Below the pieces are notes generated by a model. The model was not told where the DNA came from and searched no databases. It saw only the letters and a program-made list of their open reading frames with translations. This document shows positions 6,231-8,082 of a stretch of DNA of 8,082 bases, one piece after another. Origin of the DNA: Bacillota bacterium (GTDB lineage: Bacteria > Bacillota > Clostridia > Christensenellales > Aristaeellaceae); the NCBI GenBank assembly GCA_023416655.1, contig JAEZHK010000089.1, positions 1 to 8,082 on the forward strand. The letters run 5' to 3'. A program made the position numbers and the translations under genes. Position 1 is the stretch's first letter. Each line of letters begins with the position of its first letter.

Positions 6231-6258
6231 AACAGTAATTTCGAAGCCCTAACATATT

Positions 6259-7521
6259 TTATAGGAATTCCTCCGACGGCCGCTCCACGGAGACATGCAG
6301 CCGGTCGACGCGCACGCCGTCCATCCTCTCGACGGAAACGTGCAGCGTGTCATAGTCGAAGGTGCGGCCCACCTCCGGCCGGGCATCCAGCATTTCGACG
6401 GCCCAGCCGCCCAGCGTGGTGTACTCGCTTTCAAAGTTCTTGCCGTCGTAGTCGATCTCGTCGAAGAAGTCGTGCAGGCCCATCAGACCGCTGCACTGGT
6501 ACTCGTTTTCGCCCACTTCCACGCAGGGCTCCACGATGTCGTCGTTCTCGTCCCAGATCTCGCCGACCAACTGCTCTAAAAGGTCCTCCAGCGTGATGAT
6601 GCCCATGGTGCCGCCGTATTCGTCGGCCACCACGGCGATGTGGGTGCGCGAGCGCTGCAACAGCTTCAGCGCGTCGTCCAGCTTCAGCGTTTTGTGCACG
6701 ACCAGCGGCGGCATCAGCATCTTGCGCAGGTCGACGTCCGCCTTGTTGTCGAGGGTCCGGAGGAACTGGTTGACATTCAGGATGCCGATGACGTCGTCGA
6801 TGGTGTCCTCGTAGACTGGGATGCGGGAGTATTGAGACTCGATGATCACGCGAAGGATGTCGTCCAGCGAGTCGCTTGCGTCGATCGCCACCATGTCGAT
6901 GCGCGGGGTCAGCACCTGCCCGATGGTCAGGTCGTCAAACTTCAGCGCCGACTGCACCAGGTCCGTGCGCTCCTCGTCGATCACGCCCTCGTCCTCGGCG
7001 GTTTCTAGGATGGCGGTCAGTTCCTCTTCGGTCATGGCGGGGCCGCTTTTATCGCCCACGCCCAGCGCGCGGGCCAGCAGTTCCACCACGAAGACAGACG
7101 CCCTGACCAGCGGGGTGAAGAGGACCATGATCGCGCGCAGCGGGTAGGCCGAGCGCCGGGCGAAGGAATCCGCGTGGCGCTTGCCGATGATCTTGGGCGC
7201 GATGTCGCCGAACATCAAAAACAGCACCGTCATGATGATCGACGCGATGCCCGCGCCCTTTTCCCCGGCCAGCCCCAAGGCCACCACCGTCGCCAGCGAC
7301 GAAGAGCCGATGCTGACGAAGTTGTTGGTGATGAGAATGGCGGAGAGCGCGTCGTCAAACCGGTCGTAGATCTTGACCGCCAGCGCGCTCTGCCGGTCGC
7401 CCTCCTCGGCGGCGCGGCGCATGCGCCGGGCGTTTATTGAGGTGTAGGCGAATTCCCCGGCGGACAGGTACGCGGAGATGCCCAGAAGCGCCAGGATGGC
7501 CGCGATGTCCAAATAAAGCAT
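6259..7521 (-). CDS. CNNM/CorC-HlyC family (hemolysin-like) membrane protein, full length
   Basis: The protein has 420 residues and the complete family architecture. Residues about 1-155 are the CNNM (DUF21) membrane domain, with hydrophobic helices near 4-20, 60-83, 92-105 and 127-150, the early SAGEFAYTSIN motif (20-30) and the GDIAPKIIGKRHAD motif (105-118). Residues about 195-325 form a CBS pair: VLTPRIDMVAID, SRIPVYEDTIDDVIGIL (232-248), then THIAVVADEYGGTMGIITLEDLLEQLVGEI (293-322, CBS2). Residues about 340-420 are the CorC/HlyC transporter-associated domain. Family members are linked to Mg2+/Co2+ export or homeostasis at the cytoplasmic membrane; the hemolysin name is historical. The start ATG 7519-7521 has GAGG eight bases upstream, overlapping the stop of the preceding paralogue, so the two are probably translationally coupled. 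The C-terminus repeats LHVSVER about 15 residues apart. The 24 bases after the stop show no terminator. The transported ion is not deducible here. Confidence 0.93.
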   Translation of the reverse strand: MLYLDIAAILALLGISAYLSAGEFAYTSINARRMRRAAEEGDRQSALAVKIYDRFDDALSAILITNNFVSIGSSSLATVVALGLAGEKGAGIASIIMTVLFLMFGDIAPKIIGKRHADSFARRSAYPLRAIMVLFTPLVRASVFVVELLARALGVGDKSGPAMTEEELTAILETAEDEGVIDEERTDLVQSALKFDDLTIGQVLTPRIDMVAIDASDSLDDILRVIIESQYSRIPVYEDTIDDVIGILNVNQFLRTLDNKADVDLRKMLMPPLVVHKTLKLDDALKLLQRSRTHIAVVADEYGGTMGIITLEDLLEQLVGEIWDENDDIVEPCVEVGENEYQCSGLMGLHDFFDEIDYDGKNFESEYTTLGGWAVEMLDARPEVGRTFDYDTLHVSVERMDGVRVDRLHVSVERPSEEFL

Positions 7522-7531
7522 GGCGGCCGCC

Positions 7532-8082
7532 TCACTGGGCCACGGCGGGCTCGGCCGCCGGGTCGCTTTCGTCGTAGATTTCGCCGACCAGTTCCTCCAG
7601 GATGTCCTCCATGGTGACGATGCCCAGGGTCTTACCGGTCTCGTCCGCGATCAGCGCCATGTGGCTGCGGTGCTGGTTCATCAGGGTCATCAGGTCGTCG
7701 ATGTGCATGTCCGCGCGGTAAGTGCGGATGGGGATCAGAAGCTCGCGGAGGCGCTTGTAGGTGCCGGTCAGCCGCGCGGTCAGGAAGCGGTTGACCTGCA
7801 AAATGCCGACCACGCGGTCCCTGCGATCGTCCCACACCGGGAAGCGCGAATACTTGTGGGCGGCGATCATGCCGGCAATCTGATCCTGGCTGGCGGTGGA
7901 ATCGATCATGACCACCTTCCCCAGTGGGATCAGGATGTCCTTGGCGGTGATGGCACCAAACTCAAACGCCGACTGCAAAAGCTCTTGCTGGTCGGGCTCA
8001 AGGAGTCCCTCGTCCTCGATGGTCTCAATGATTTCGTGCAGCTCATCTTCGGTGAAGGAAGGGTCGTCGGGCGAGGGGAAGT
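7532..8082 (-). CDS. Second CNNM/CBS-pair (hemolysin-like) protein, 3' part (5' end outside window)
   Basis: The frame is open from the window edge to TGA at 7532-7534, showing the last 182-183 residues; the N-terminal membrane domain lies beyond 8082. The visible part begins with the acidic linker FTEDELHEIIETIEDEGLL, the usual bridge from the CNNM domain to the CBS pair. CBS1 includes SRFPVWDDRRDRVVGILQVN, and CBS2 ends HMALIADETGKTLGIVTMED followed by ILEELVGEIYDE. The protein stops about a dozen residues later in an Ala/Pro-rich tail, so it lacks the C-terminal CorC/HlyC transporter-associated domain that its neighbour keeps. It is ten bases upstream of that neighbour on the same strand, so the two are almost certainly one transcription unit and may form a heteromer. 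Family identity is secure; heteromer formation is inference. Confidence 0.9.
   Translation of the reverse strand, partial: FPSPDDPSFTEDELHEIIETIEDEGLLEPDQQELLQSAFEFGAITAKDILIPLGKVVMIDSTASQDQIAGMIAAHKYSRFPVWDDRRDRVVGILQVNRFLTARLTGTYKRLRELLIPIRTYRADMHIDDLMTLMNQHRSHMALIADETGKTLGIVTMEDILEELVGEIYDESDPAAEPAVAQ

Noticed and set aside
6149..6232. 28-residue N-terminal extension of the two-helix membrane protein
   Set aside because: The perfect promoter lies inside it, there is no ribosome site before ATG 6232, and a good one precedes ATG 6148.
6283..6346. Imperfect 19-base direct repeat encoding LHVSVER twice at the end of the CNNM protein
   Set aside because: The two copies (6283-6301 and 6328-6346) match at 16 of 19 bases, but similar paired beta strands around an MDG turn are normal at the end of CorC/HlyC domains, so a recent duplication is not needed.

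Overview
The window looks like chromosomal DNA from a GC-rich Firmicutes lineage (Clostridia-like). The grounds are strong GGAGG-type ribosome sites, sigma-A type promoters including one perfect TTGACA-N17-TATAAT, and the kinds of genes present. Most genes are clearly GC-rich. One gene, at 2186-3322, is visibly AT-richer (two 60-base lines I counted gave about 48% and 37% GC). The assignment is inference; no rRNA or other marker is present.

Layout. Only the first gene is on the + strand: the 3' part of glyA (serine hydroxymethyltransferase), ending at 953. Everything else is on the - strand, so glyA converges on the next gene. The 232-base gap between them (954-1185) is packed with four hairpin-forming inverted repeats. 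Next, in - strand coordinates, come a MarR-type regulator fused to a GNAT acetyltransferase (1186-2097), with its own promoter inside a large nested dyad, and a tightly coupled pair of uncharacterised genes (2186-4371). The upstream member of the pair is a Cys-rich, probably zinc-binding protein with a small beta-barrel-like N-terminus. The downstream member carries an HExxH...H metallopeptidase-like motif and a TPR-like tail. Beyond them lie a type I L-asparaginase (4480-5472), a small two-helix membrane protein of unknown function (5507-6148) driven by the perfect consensus promoter, and two tandem CNNM/CorC-HlyC (hemolysin-family) membrane proteins (6259-7521 and 7532 to beyond the window end).

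How the genes relate. On the - strand three transcription groups can be proposed: (a) the two CNNM paralogues, 10 bases apart; (b) the membrane protein plus asparaginase, 34 bases apart and downstream of the consensus promoter; (c) the coupled Cys-rich/metallopeptidase pair, whose genes overlap by four bases. MarR-GNAT follows (c) but has its own promoter. GlyA, asparaginase and the CNNM proteins are housekeeping or metabolic. The candidate novel system is pair (c), a two-gene unit whose composition differs from its neighbours. No CRISPR array, tRNA, rRNA, transposase or integrase was seen.
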